Assembly (NCBI GenBank): GCA_017470815.1
Contig: JAFUXT010000023.1
Coordinates: 45,063 to 109,062, forward strand
Reading direction: 5' to 3'
Origin: a bacterium
GTDB taxonomy: Bacteria > Cyanobacteriota > Vampirovibrionia > Gastranaerophilales > Gastranaerophilaceae
DNA length: 64,000 nt
Part shown: piece after piece, positions 41,479-49,652 of the stretch
Position numbering within the stretch: the first letter of the stretch is position 1
How the letters are laid out: each line of letters opens with the position of its first letter
The notes under the pieces: model-generated
What the model saw: only the letters and a program-made list of their open reading frames with translations
Databases searched by the model: none
Told to the model about the DNA's origin: nothing
Made by a program: the position numbers and the translations under genes

Positions 41479-42123
41479 CTAACTTACAAATTTCTCTACA
41501 TACCTCGGATTGGCGGCTCTAAACTGTTCAAAATTACCACAGGATATTCCTCCATTTTTGCTAATCCAATCTTGCGCCTTTACATAATCCTTATCGGAAT
41601 ATTTTTTAGCATTTTGAAGTATTCCGTCAATAGCCTTTTGCGCTTGGGTTTTATACTGTGGGTCTGATAAATATTTCTGTAAATATTTAATATCCTTTAA
41701 GTTCCCTCGTTTTGCATACAATTCAAAAATACCTTTACGAATATTATTATATTGTGTAGAGTCTCCCCACAACAATTTTGAATCTGCAAGATATGGTCTT
41801 AACATAGTATCCATAGTTTTTTTATCTATTTTTTCAAATGCTTTCAATGCTTCATGATATTCTTTTGTATGCGCTCCGGAATTTAAATAACCTGTCAAAG
41901 TTCCAACATCCCATTTATTGTAACAGTCAGACGGAACAACAGAACCAGAATGACTTTGAGTAAATGCATTGTAACTGTCTTTAATCTTCCTTACTGCTTT
42001 TGCTGATTGATTTCTGACTAAACCATGTTGTGCAGTTTTTGTTGCAACACTTGCTAAAACTTTTGTCCTAAAATAAGATACTTTTGCCCCTAATAATTTT
42101 ACCCCATAAGTGAATAATGACAT
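41479..42123 (-). CDS. Unknown protein of the fabI-end cassette, 214 aa
   Basis: Begins MSLFTYGVKLLGAKVSYFRT and continues basic, with an almost wholly helical prediction. 'HEYHEAL'-like and 'YLQKYLSDPQYKTQAQKAID' segments suggest helical repeats. The end reads 'CGNFEQFRAANPRYVEKFVS'. No membrane segment or enzyme motif. AAGGAAAAGGAAAC precedes the ATG. First gene of the two-gene cassette lying between the 25-bp direct repeats; upstream are a TCATA array and two hairpins. Confidence 0.65.
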   Translation of the reverse strand: MSLFTYGVKLLGAKVSYFRTKVLASVATKTAQHGLVRNQSAKAVRKIKDSYNAFTQSHSGSVVPSDCYNKWDVGTLTGYLNSGAHTKEYHEALKAFEKIDKKTMDTMLRPYLADSKLLWGDSTQYNNIRKGIFELYAKRGNLKDIKYLQKYLSDPQYKTQAQKAIDGILQNAKKYSDKDYVKAQDWISKNGGISCGNFEQFRAANPRYVEKFVS

Positions 42124-42205
42124 GTTTCCTTTTCCTTTCTTAATAAATATCCCCTATATATTCACTAAAAATTTTCAGGTAAAATTATTGCCCCACCCCA
42201 CCACA

Positions 42206-42225
42206 TCATATCATATCATATCATA
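42206..42225. repeat. Pentanucleotide repeat (TCATA)4
   Basis: Four perfect TCATA units about 80 bp upstream of the 214-aa gene, in or near its promoter. Pentamer arrays can change length by slippage. Confidence 0.8.
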
Positions 42226-42235
42226 TAGCAGATTA

Positions 42236-42257
42236 TAACAGGGTTTGAGCCCTGTTA
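42236..42257. repeat. Small hairpin in the fabI cassette
   Basis: TAACAGGG / CCCTGTTA, 8-bp perfect stem with a 6-nt loop; no T tract. Confidence 0.6.
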
Positions 42258-42307
42258 AATTCGGCTTTATAAAACTTTACAATTTATATTTAAGTGAGAT
42301 TACTACT

Positions 42308-42346
42308 AATAAAGTCACCTTAAAATATACACAAGGTGACTTTATT
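42308..42346 (-). terminator. Hairpin terminator 3' of fabI
   Basis: AATAAAGTCACCTT / AAGGTGACTTTATT, perfect 14-bp stem with an 11-nt loop, about 45 nt after the fabI stop. It lies inside the segment bounded by the direct repeats. Confidence 0.7.
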
Positions 42347-42385
42347 TATGTCTATTTTGAATAATAAATTCGCACTTTTTAAATA

Positions 42386-42410
42386 TAATTATAATTCCAG
42401 ATTATTTGAA
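42386..42410. repeat. 25-bp direct repeat, right copy (within the fabI 3' end)
   Basis: Matches 40952-40976 exactly. It includes the fabI stop codon (42389-42391) and the six preceding codons. Confidence 0.9.
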
Positions 42411-43198
42411 AGAATATCCATTTCTTCTGCTGAAGCATAAGCACTGTGGCAGCCGCAATCAGCATAGATAACTTCACCTGTCATGCCTGAAGATAAATCT
42501 GAAGCAAGGAATAAACCTGCTTTACCAACATCTTCCAACGCAACATTTCTTCCTAAAGGTGCTCTTGCTACTGCGGCTTTAAGCATTTTTGAAAATCCGC
42601 CGATACCCATTGCTGCGAGTGTTTTAACAGGGCCTGCAGACAAGCAGTTGACTCTCACACCTTTTTTACCTAAATCAACAGATAAAAATCTCATAGAAGA
42701 TTCTAATGCCGCTTTTGCAACACCCATTACATTATAGCCCGGCACTGACAATATTGAACCCAAATATGTCATTGCAAATATTGAACCGCCTTCGTTCATG
42801 ACATTTTCTGCATATTTACAAACAGTCACAAGAGAATAAGCACTTATACCGAGTGCCAAATCCCAGCCTGCCTTTGTTGTATCAATAAATCTGCCTGTTA
42901 AATCTTCTTTATTTGCAAATGCAACCGCGTGAACAACAAAATCCAATTTGCCGTAAACTTTTTCACATTCGTCAAAAACTTTTTTAACATCTTCTTCTTT
43001 AGTAACATCACATTCCATAATAATTTTTGCACCGAAACTTTCGGCTATAGGTCTTACACGCTTTTCCATTGCTTCATTTGCATAAGTAAAAGCGATTTCG
43101 CCACCTGCTTCATAAATTTCTTTTGCTATACCGTAAGCGATACCGTGAGTGTTACTTACACCAAAAATTAAACCTTTTTTACCTTTCATTAAATCCAT
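42389..43198 (-). CDS. fabI: Enoyl-ACP reductase (NADH) FabI
   Basis: 269 aa from ATG 43198 (MDLMKGKKGLIFGVSNTHGI), with GGGAG upstream; a longer frame is unsupported. The short-chain dehydrogenase variant for enoyl-ACP: nucleotide loop 'GVSNTHGIAYGIAKEIYEAG', 'FVVHAVAFANKEDLTGRF', the catalytic Tyr-x6-Lys 'YLGSILSVPGYNVMGVAKAA', and 'GPVKTLAAMGIGGFSKML'. It performs the last step of each fatty-acid elongation cycle and is the triclosan target. The final codons are duplicated 1.43 kb downstream, bracketing a cassette. Confidence 0.97.
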   Translation of the reverse strand: MDLMKGKKGLIFGVSNTHGIAYGIAKEIYEAGGEIAFTYANEAMEKRVRPIAESFGAKIIMECDVTKEEDVKKVFDECEKVYGKLDFVVHAVAFANKEDLTGRFIDTTKAGWDLALGISAYSLVTVCKYAENVMNEGGSIFAMTYLGSILSVPGYNVMGVAKAALESSMRFLSVDLGKKGVRVNCLSAGPVKTLAAMGIGGFSKMLKAAVARAPLGRNVALEDVGKAGLFLASDLSSGMTGEVIYADCGCHSAYASAEEMDILSNNLEL

Positions 43199-43279
43199 AG
43201 TTAAGTTCTCCCTAATTTTTAATAACAGGTTAATTTTAACAAAAAGATATTCTGAAATCAAATTAAGCCGTTTTTGTTA

Positions 43280-43285
43280 TACAAT
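43280..43285 (+). promoter_or_regulatory. -10 box of mutS2, leaderless geometry
   Basis: TACAAT (43280-43285), six T, ATG 43292. No ribosome-binding site; the -35 is weak. Confidence 0.55.
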
Positions 43286-43291
43286 TTTTTT

Positions 43292-45673
43292 ATGAGTATC
43301 ATTTCTAAAACATACGAATCATTGGAATTTGACAAGATTAAAACAGAACTTGCCAAATTTTCAAAGTTTTGGCAAAGCGAAAATCTTTGTCTAACAATGC
43401 CTGTTTACAATGATTTTGATAAAATCAGAGAACAAATTGAACTCACAAGAGAGGCAAAAAAAATTCTTGACCTTGCAAAAGAAACTCCGACAGAATTTAT
43501 TGCAGATGTACAGAAAATCGAAAATAATGCTTCACTTTCATATCTTGAAGAACAGGAACTCATCGACCTTGCAAAAACCATGAAATCATCAAGGTTACTA
43601 AAAAAGTTTATCAACGAAAACAGTGATGATAATTTTTTATTAAAAGAAAAAGTTCAAAATTTAATATCCGATAAAGAAACAGAAGACAAAATTTTTGAAA
43701 CTTTTGATGAAAATTTAAAAATAAGACAAAACGCAACTCCAGAACTAAAGGGACTTTATTCTTCATTAAGAGATACCGAACAAAATATCAGAGATACCGT
43801 TAATTCACTTTTAAATAACCCGAATTTTTCAAAATATTTGCAGGAAAATATTTATACACAAAGAGATGAGCGAATAGTTTTTCAGGTGATGGCATCAAAT
43901 AAAACCAAAATTCCCGGTATTGTGCATGATGTATCAGCAAGTGCAAAAACATTTTATATCGAACCTGCCCAAATTGTCCCGTTAAACAACAAAATAAGAG
44001 AAGTCAAAGCAAAAATAAGACAGGAGTGTATAAAAATTCTTGTTTCCCTGACTGATTTAGTCAAAGGTCGTTTAAAAGAACTTTTACAATGCGAAAGGAT
44101 TATGGCAGAAATTGATTTTCACTTTGCAAAAGCAAGATATGCCGTAAAACTACAGGCTGTCGAACCTGAAATTACAGAAGAACATGGCTATGTATATTTT
44201 GAAAATATGAAACATCCTTTGCTTTTAATTTCAAAGGGGGAAGATGTTGTTTCAAATAATTTTGAAATCGGGGGTAAATGCAACTATAACTCCTTGATAA
44301 TCACAGGGTCAAATACAGGCGGAAAAACCGTAACACTAAAAACTATCGGGCTTTTTATTCTTATGGCAAAAGCGGGAATGTTTCTGCCCTGTACTTATGC
44401 AAAACTTTATCCGTTTAAAAATGTCTTTGCGGATATCGGAGATAACCAAAGCATATTAGAAAGTCTTTCAACCTTTTCATCACACATGACAAATATTATT
44501 GAAATTTTGAAAGAAAGTGACGAAAATTCTTTTGTTTTGCTTGATGAAATTTGCGCCGGCACTGACCCTGTTGAAGGTGCAGTTCTGGCTCAAGGGATTT
44601 TGGAGAAATTGGCACAGAAAAATGTTACAAGCGTAATTACTACTCACTACGGAGAATTAAAGGCACTTGAATTTTCAAATCCGTTTTTCAAAAATGCTTC
44701 GGTTGAATTTAATACTGACACTCTGCAACCAACGTACAAACTTCTTATCGGCATCCCCGGACTGAGTAACGCAATTTCTATCGCATCAAATCTTGGACTT
44801 GATAAAGATATTACAGATAAAGCAAAAACCGCTCTTCTTACTCAAAAAGACCCGACTATTGCAGTTGTTGAAAAGTTACAAAAAACTCATCAGGAATTAT
44901 CCCAAAATCTTGAAAAAGCGCAAGAATTAAAAGAAAATTCCTTGTCTATTAAAAAAGAGTACGAAGAAAACTTAAATCAGGTTAAAAAAGACAAGAAAAA
45001 GACACTAAAAAACATAAAAATAAAATTTGATTCGGAAATTATGAGTGCAAGAGCGGAAATTAAGCGGATTTTAGACGAACTTCGGCAGGAAAAATCCGAA
45101 AAAATTGCACGCAGAGCATACTCCCGTCTTGCAAAACTTGAACAAAATTTCAGAAATGATGTTGATAATGCATCCGATAAAGAGCAATATATTGAAATTG
45201 ACTGGGATAAGGTAGTTGTAGGTGATGTTGTAATGCTCAAAAATCTTCATCAAAAAGTCAAAGTTATTACTCTGCCTGACAAGAACAAAAGATTAACCGT
45301 CGATATGGGCAATATGACAATGAAAGTCAAAACAGATGAACTCGCAGTCCTTGACGAAAATTACAAAGAAACAAAGAAAAATATAATACCCGGAACATCA
45401 TTTAAAAAGTTTGAACTCCGCAAATATGCAATGAGTCAGGAACTTGACCTTAGAGGTTACAGAGTTGAAGAAGCCTTAGACGAAGTTGAAAATTATCTTG
45501 ATAAGGCAAGTCTTGCAAACCTTTCACCTGTTTACATAATCCACGGGCACGGAACAGGCGCACTAAAACAAGCCGTAAGGGATTTTCTTAAAACATCCCC
45601 TTACGTTGCCAAATTCAGACCCGGTGAAGATTCAGAAGGCGGAGACGGTGTGAGCGTAGTTGAGATAAAGTAA
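43292..45673 (+). CDS. mutS2: Endonuclease MutS2
   Basis: 793 aa from ATG 43292 (MSIISKTYESLEFDKIKTEL). MutS2 core and clamp region (about 1-320), then the ABC-type ATPase: Walker A 'IITGSNTGGKTVTLKTIGLF', signature and Walker B 'VLLDEICAGTDPVEGAVLAQ'. A long coiled coil follows (about 515-630), and the C-terminal Smr nuclease has 'DLRGYRVEEALDEVENYLDK' and 'IIHGHGTGALKQAVRDFLKT'. It lacks the mismatch-recognition domain of MutS. Known roles are suppression of recombination and rescue of collided ribosomes. TACAAT is 6 nt before the start. Confidence 0.97.
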   Translation: MSIISKTYESLEFDKIKTELAKFSKFWQSENLCLTMPVYNDFDKIREQIELTREAKKILDLAKETPTEFIADVQKIENNASLSYLEEQELIDLAKTMKSSRLLKKFINENSDDNFLLKEKVQNLISDKETEDKIFETFDENLKIRQNATPELKGLYSSLRDTEQNIRDTVNSLLNNPNFSKYLQENIYTQRDERIVFQVMASNKTKIPGIVHDVSASAKTFYIEPAQIVPLNNKIREVKAKIRQECIKILVSLTDLVKGRLKELLQCERIMAEIDFHFAKARYAVKLQAVEPEITEEHGYVYFENMKHPLLLISKGEDVVSNNFEIGGKCNYNSLIITGSNTGGKTVTLKTIGLFILMAKAGMFLPCTYAKLYPFKNVFADIGDNQSILESLSTFSSHMTNIIEILKESDENSFVLLDEICAGTDPVEGAVLAQGILEKLAQKNVTSVITTHYGELKALEFSNPFFKNASVEFNTDTLQPTYKLLIGIPGLSNAISIASNLGLDKDITDKAKTALLTQKDPTIAVVEKLQKTHQELSQNLEKAQELKENSLSIKKEYEENLNQVKKDKKKTLKNIKIKFDSEIMSARAEIKRILDELRQEKSEKIARRAYSRLAKLEQNFRNDVDNASDKEQYIEIDWDKVVVGDVVMLKNLHQKVKVITLPDKNKRLTVDMGNMTMKVKTDELAVLDENYKETKKNIIPGTSFKKFELRKYAMSQELDLRGYRVEEALDEVENYLDKASLANLSPVYIIHGHGTGALKQAVRDFLKTSPYVAKFRPGEDSEGGDGVSVVEIK

Positions 45674-45687
45674 ATAGTGTTTTTAAG

Positions 45688-45976
45688 TGAATAGTGAGTA
45701 GTGAGTTGTGAATAGACCTTTACGGGGTTAATGGTTGTAAAATGTGCTTTAGCACCGATAACGACCATTCACGATTCACCATTCACCATTCACTATTAAG
45801 TTTGTAGACCTTTACAGGGTTTAGTGGTTGTAAAATGTACAAAGCACCGATAACGACTATTCACTATTCACGATTCACCATTCACTATTAAGTTTGTAGA
45901 CCTTTACAGGGTTTAATGGTTGTAAAATGTACAAAGCACCGATAACGACTATTCACGATTCACCATTCACTATTCA
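45688..45976. repeat. 92-bp tandem repeat bounded by inverted heptamer arrays
   Basis: Fills the 309-bp gap after mutS2. Units begin at 45715, 45807 and 45899 (period 92 bp, about 2.9 copies), each with a conserved core ending GCACCGATAACGAC and a run of heptamers (CTATTCA, CGATTCA, CCATTCA). The left border holds four inverted heptamers (TGAATAG, TGAGTAG, TGAGTTG, TGAATAG; 45688-45715) and the right border four direct ones (45949-45976). The arms match at 24 of 28 positions and could form a large hairpin. No gene inside. Confidence 0.85.
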
Positions 45977-45982
45977 CTTAAT

Positions 45983-46642
45983 TTACCAGCCCTCACGGGT
46001 TGAAATTTCTTTGCCGTCGCCGTTATACATTTTATCTTTGTACCAAACACCGATAAAATCACCCTGAGTATTATACATATATTGAATATCGTGAGATACA
46101 AAGTAAATTGCACTTTTCAGATTTCCTTTTCTGTCGTACTGCATTGAATAATACGGATAATCAGGATAATTATCAGAAGTTATATCAACATAATACAATT
46201 TTCCGTACGGATTATAATAAAGCGCATGGTGAATATCGTTGTTATACATAATTGCATAAATTACGAGAGTATCGTTTTTGTAGTAAAACGGGTTATATTT
46301 TGCATCTTCATCTTCGGTTACACCATTATTTGCGAGCATATAATGATGTTTAAAATTCGTATCTTTTTTGTATTTAGAAAGTTCTTTTTTAAATTCTTCT
46401 TTTGACAAGTTTATCTTTGAATTTTCTCCAAAAATAATTTCCCTGTATTCATTAATCCTTTTTGCCTTATCGTCAGATTGGATTTCAAACCAATCAAAAG
46501 CAACTTCTACCGCAGGTTTTTGCTCATTATTCATTTCTGTTTCCGCAACCGGCGGTTTTTCTTCCACAAAAATTTCTTCAAAACCGAATGATGTACCTGC
46601 AAATGCAAATATCAAAAATAATGATGCCAAAATCTTTTTCAT
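45983..46642 (-). CDS. Secreted protein of unknown family, 219 aa
   Basis: Signal peptide 1-20 (MKKILASLFLIFAFAGTSFG). An acidic, proline-containing linker (about 21-50) leads to a helical part and then a Tyr/Asp-rich beta region with 'ALYYNPYGKLYYVDITSDNY', 'SMQYDRKGNLKSAIYFVSHD' and 'YMYNTQGDFIGVWYKDKMYN'. The Y-x-x-x-G-x-L repeats resemble YD/RHS-like or MORN-like antiparallel hairpins. Exported, probably periplasmic. It follows the EF-hand-like gene after 11 nt on the same strand. Confidence 0.75.
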   Translation of the reverse strand: MKKILASLFLIFAFAGTSFGFEEIFVEEKPPVAETEMNNEQKPAVEVAFDWFEIQSDDKAKRINEYREIIFGENSKINLSKEEFKKELSKYKKDTNFKHHYMLANNGVTEDEDAKYNPFYYKNDTLVIYAIMYNNDIHHALYYNPYGKLYYVDITSDNYPDYPYYSMQYDRKGNLKSAIYFVSHDIQYMYNTQGDFIGVWYKDKMYNGDGKEISTREGW

Positions 46643-46653
46643 ACGCTTAACTC

Positions 46654-47322
46654 CTATAACTGATTATTTAATGCCTTATACGCTATTCTTAACTTCATTG
46701 AAAGTAAATTATCCCCGTTTTCAAACAGATTACTTTCATCAACAGAATAATTTAAAGGTTTTATTATTCCGTCAATTGCAAAACCTGAAAATTTATTGTT
46801 CTCATCCCTTTGCGCTCTTGTTGATATTGCATAAATAAAACAAGCCATATCTTGCTTATCAATCAAACCATCTCCGCCGGAAAGTTCGCCATGGGCAGAT
46901 AGTTTGTCAAATGCAACCTTTATCATGACTTTAACTTTATTTATATATTCAGGCTTATTTTCGATATCATAATGCCCAAAACGATATTTGAACAAATATT
47001 TTTCATAATCTTCATAAGTCAGTTTGCCCGTCGTATTACCGACTTGTCTTGCAATATACAATAAATAAGACTGTGCAAGTTCATTGACATTATCTTTAAA
47101 AGTTTTGTCAAGTTTTTTCAAATCTTCAGATGTTTTATCAGGTTTTGCCGCAAGTTCGCGCCATTTTTTTGAAACAATATCAAATTCTTCACCTTTGGGG
47201 TTGGTTATTCCGGACTGAGTAACCATACCGTTTATTATTTGGGCAAAAGCCTCTCCGAGCTCGGCATTACCGTTTGGCAATTCCGCTAAAATAGAAGTTC
47301 TTGAGCCCCCAAAGTTTTGCAT
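46654..47322 (-). CDS. Unknown protein with an EF-hand-like loop, 222 aa
   Basis: 222 aa, mostly helical, without signal peptide. 'LSGGDGLIDKQDMACFIYAI' near residue 150 looks like part of an EF-hand loop (D-G-x-I-D-x-x-D/E), and 'NTTGKLTYEDYEKYLFKYRF' near 105 resembles a second. The fit to the 12-residue loop is imperfect, so calcium binding is a guess. Ends with 'LSMKLRIAYKALNNQL'. Located 6 nt after the activase-like gene and 11 nt before the secreted-protein gene, in one leftward unit. Confidence 0.65.
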   Translation of the reverse strand: MQNFGGSRTSILAELPNGNAELGEAFAQIINGMVTQSGITNPKGEEFDIVSKKWRELAAKPDKTSEDLKKLDKTFKDNVNELAQSYLLYIARQVGNTTGKLTYEDYEKYLFKYRFGHYDIENKPEYINKVKVMIKVAFDKLSAHGELSGGDGLIDKQDMACFIYAISTRAQRDENNKFSGFAIDGIIKPLNYSVDESNLFENGDNLLSMKLRIAYKALNNQL

Positions 47323-47328
47323 AAATAA

Positions 47329-48330
47329 CTATCCTATGTCCCAACGCCCGCAGGTTCCACCCCAGCGCGCGATGATGTTACCTTTTACATCTTTTATTTT
47401 ATCAACATGCTGAACTTCGTCAACCCCTTCAACAATCGTAATAACTTCACAGTTATTTGAACAGCCGTTGCAGGTACAAGTGATAGATGAGAAATGCATA
47501 TCAGCAACATCCCATCCTTTGAATTTGGTTTGATTTTGGGTGTACTGATGATCCTCCATAGCAAGCATAGCCGCACCAATTGCCCCCATTGTCTGATGGT
47601 GTTCCGGAACAACAACTTTAGCATTAAGTGCTTCTTCAAATGCTTTTACCATGCCTGTATTACTTGCAACACCACCTTGGAAAGAGAATACAGGTAACAA
47701 TTCTTTACCCAAAGCCAAATTACTCAAATAATTTCTTACAAGTGCCTGACAAAGCCCATATAATAAATCTTCAACCGGATACCCGAGTTGCTGTTTATGA
47801 ATCAGGTCACTTTCTGCAAAAACTCCGCATCTGCCGGCTATTCTTGCAGGATTAGACGATTTTAGCGCAGTCGCACCAAATTCTTCTATCGGAACACCAA
47901 GTCTTTGCGCCTGGTGGTCTAAAAACGAACCGGTACCTGCCGCGCAAACAGTATTCATAGCAAAATCAGTTACAATACCGTCACGTATTATAATGATTTT
48001 ACTGTCCTGACCGCCGATTTCCAAAATCGTCTGAACTCCCGGAACAGTAACACTTGCCGCAACGGCATGCGCAGTAATTTCATTTTTTACAACATCAGCA
48101 CCGACTAAAGAACCTGCCAAAGCACGACCCGAACCTGTCGTACCAACACCCATGACTTCATAATCAGTTATACGCTTTTCATATAACTGACGCATGCCGT
48201 TTTGAACCGCAGCAACAGGTGTTCCCGCAGTTTTTAGCATTACACTGTCAACATATTTGCCTGTTTCATCAATAACAGCCAACTTTGTTGTAACAGAACC
48301 TACATCTATCCCTAAATATACTGTTAAACT
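47329..48330 (-). CDS. Acyl-CoA dehydratase activase-like ATPase (BadF/BcrA family)
   Basis: 333 aa from ATG 48330 (MSLTVYLGIDVGSVTTKLAV), with AAGGAAAAG upstream. ASKHA ATPase fold: phosphate-1 'GIDVGSVTTK', 'ILEIGGQDSKIIIIRDG', the iron-sulfur cysteine segments 'NTVCAAGTGSFLDHQAQRLG' and 'ARIAGRCGVFAESDLIH', and 'FSFQGGVASNTGMVKAFEEA'. The family hydrolyses ATP to push an electron into a 2-hydroxyacyl-CoA dehydratase or a reductase. The C-terminus adds a Cys-rich part, 'ITCTCNGCSNNCEV'. The usual partner is not encoded here. Confidence 0.9.
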   Translation of the reverse strand, partial: SLTVYLGIDVGSVTTKLAVIDETGKYVDSVMLKTAGTPVAAVQNGMRQLYEKRITDYEVMGVGTTGSGRALAGSLVGADVVKNEITAHAVAASVTVPGVQTILEIGGQDSKIIIIRDGIVTDFAMNTVCAAGTGSFLDHQAQRLGVPIEEFGATALKSSNPARIAGRCGVFAESDLIHKQQLGYPVEDLLYGLCQALVRNYLSNLALGKELLPVFSFQGGVASNTGMVKAFEEALNAKVVVPEHHQTMGAIGAAMLAMEDHQYTQNQTKFKGWDVADMHFSSITCTCNGCSNNCEVITIVEGVDEVQHVDKIKDVKGNIIARWGGTCGRWDIG

Positions 48331-48468
48331 CATTTTCTCTTTTCCTTGTGTTGTCATTTAAAATGATAATTCACGGATTTTTCGCTTTAAAAATAACAAT
48401 AAAAAGCAAAAAATCTTTATAACAGTATTATGATAGCATGAAATATTTTCTGCAACAACAGTAACTAT

Positions 48469-48636
48469 TTAGAACATTGCATCGTTCTTGTTCATTTCAC
48501 CTATATAATATATTCTGTTTGATTTTGCAGCATCTTCAAACATCTGCATAACAACTTTTTCGACATTCTCAAGTTTAAAATTTGACATTAAAACCTCAAG
48601 TCTTAAATCCATCTCGTTTTTTAATGCAACTTCCAT
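48469..48636 (-). CDS. Small protein, 55 aa
   Basis: MEVALKNEMDLRLEVLMSNF, then 'KLENVEKVVMQMFEDAAKSN' and a short end. Fully helical and methionine-rich. AGAGGATG precedes ATG 48634-48636. It lies in the 395-bp gap between the activase gene and the NTF2-like gene; the rest of that gap is AT-rich without a feature. Function unknown. Confidence 0.55.
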   Translation of the reverse strand: MEVALKNEMDLRLEVLMSNFKLENVEKVVMQMFEDAAKSNRIYYIGEMNKNDAMF

Positions 48637-48739
48637 ATTTTCATCCTCTATGTAAATGTATATTTATACAATTTTTAATCCCGATATTTTTTGAATAATA
48701 ACATTTTTAAAGAAATATTAATATAAATGAGATTCATGC

Positions 48740-48745
48740 TATAAT
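48740..48745 (+). promoter_or_regulatory. -10 box with leaderless geometry before the NTF2-like gene
   Basis: TATAAT, then AACAAGT (7 nt) and ATG 48753; no ribosome-binding site. Confidence 0.55.
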
Positions 48746-48752
48746 AACAAGT

Positions 48753-49652
48753 ATGAAAAAAATATTACTATTTATCATTTTGGCTTTAGTTACAATAAGT
48801 TTTTCAAACACACAGGTGCAGGCTTCACTTGTTTCGACGGGAAGCCACAGAAGTGAGCAAAATAAGATATATAAAGCAGAAGCCAAACAAATTAAACAAC
48901 TTTTTAAGGTCCATGAAGAATTTGCCAACAAACATGACCTCACGGGACTAAAAACACTTTATTCTGATAATTACATTAATAGTGACGGTTTTAACAAAGA
49001 ACTATATTTCAAATCCGTTGAAGAAACATGGGAACAATGCAAAGATTTGACTTACGGTTCAAAAATCCTTTCAATTGAAATTAACGGGAATAATGCATCA
49101 GTAAGTATGGAAGAAAACGCTGTAGGAACAGTATATGACAAGTATGATTCACTTTCTGTTACGGGCGAAATTCATGCAAAATCAACAAGCATATATCATC
49201 TTGTAAAACTAAACGGTAAATGGCTGATTTCGGGAGAAACAATGTTATCTGACGAATCTGCACTTTTATACGGAGATGCAAGATTTATGAATATTGAACT
49301 TGTTGCACCTGCACAAGTATCTTCCGGCGAAACATACACCGTAACGGTTACGGCAGATGCCGATGAAAATACTGTAATAGTCGGTTCAATTGAGCATGAC
49401 CCTGTTATTTATCCATCAGGAGTACCAAACGGACCGTTAAGAACCATGCCAAAAACACATATTCTTGAAAGATTTATCAAAGCCAATACGGACAACATTA
49501 ACGAATATGCCGTTACTTCTCTTGCGATATCAAAAGCGGTTGCCAACAAAATAAACGGGACCAAGGTTTACATGGCAGGAGTTGCATGCCTTATGAAAAG
49601 AATTAATGTTGTACCTAAAAACAATTTTGCAAAATTAGAGGATAAAAAATAA
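48753..49652 (+). CDS. Secreted NTF2/SnoaL-like domain protein
   Basis: 299 aa. Signal peptide 1-24 (MKKILLFIILALVTISFSNT...). Residues about 40-160 follow the NTF2-like cone fold ('KVHEEFANKHDLTGLKTLYS', 'YHLVKLNGKWLISGETM'). The rest is a beta domain ('LVAPAQVSSGETYTVTVTAD') and a short helical end. NTF2-like domains bind small molecules or act as scaffolds. It heads a unit with lspA, whose ATG overlaps its stop by 1 nt, then rluD. Confidence 0.75.
   Translation: MKKILLFIILALVTISFSNTQVQASLVSTGSHRSEQNKIYKAEAKQIKQLFKVHEEFANKHDLTGLKTLYSDNYINSDGFNKELYFKSVEETWEQCKDLTYGSKILSIEINGNNASVSMEENAVGTVYDKYDSLSVTGEIHAKSTSIYHLVKLNGKWLISGETMLSDESALLYGDARFMNIELVAPAQVSSGETYTVTVTADADENTVIVGSIEHDPVIYPSGVPNGPLRTMPKTHILERFIKANTDNINEYAVTSLAISKAVANKINGTKVYMAGVACLMKRINVVPKNNFAKLEDKK

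Noticed and set aside
45674..45982. CRISPR array
   Set aside because: Period is 92 bp with near-identical units and no unique spacers; no cas genes nearby. It is a tandem repeat with heptamers.
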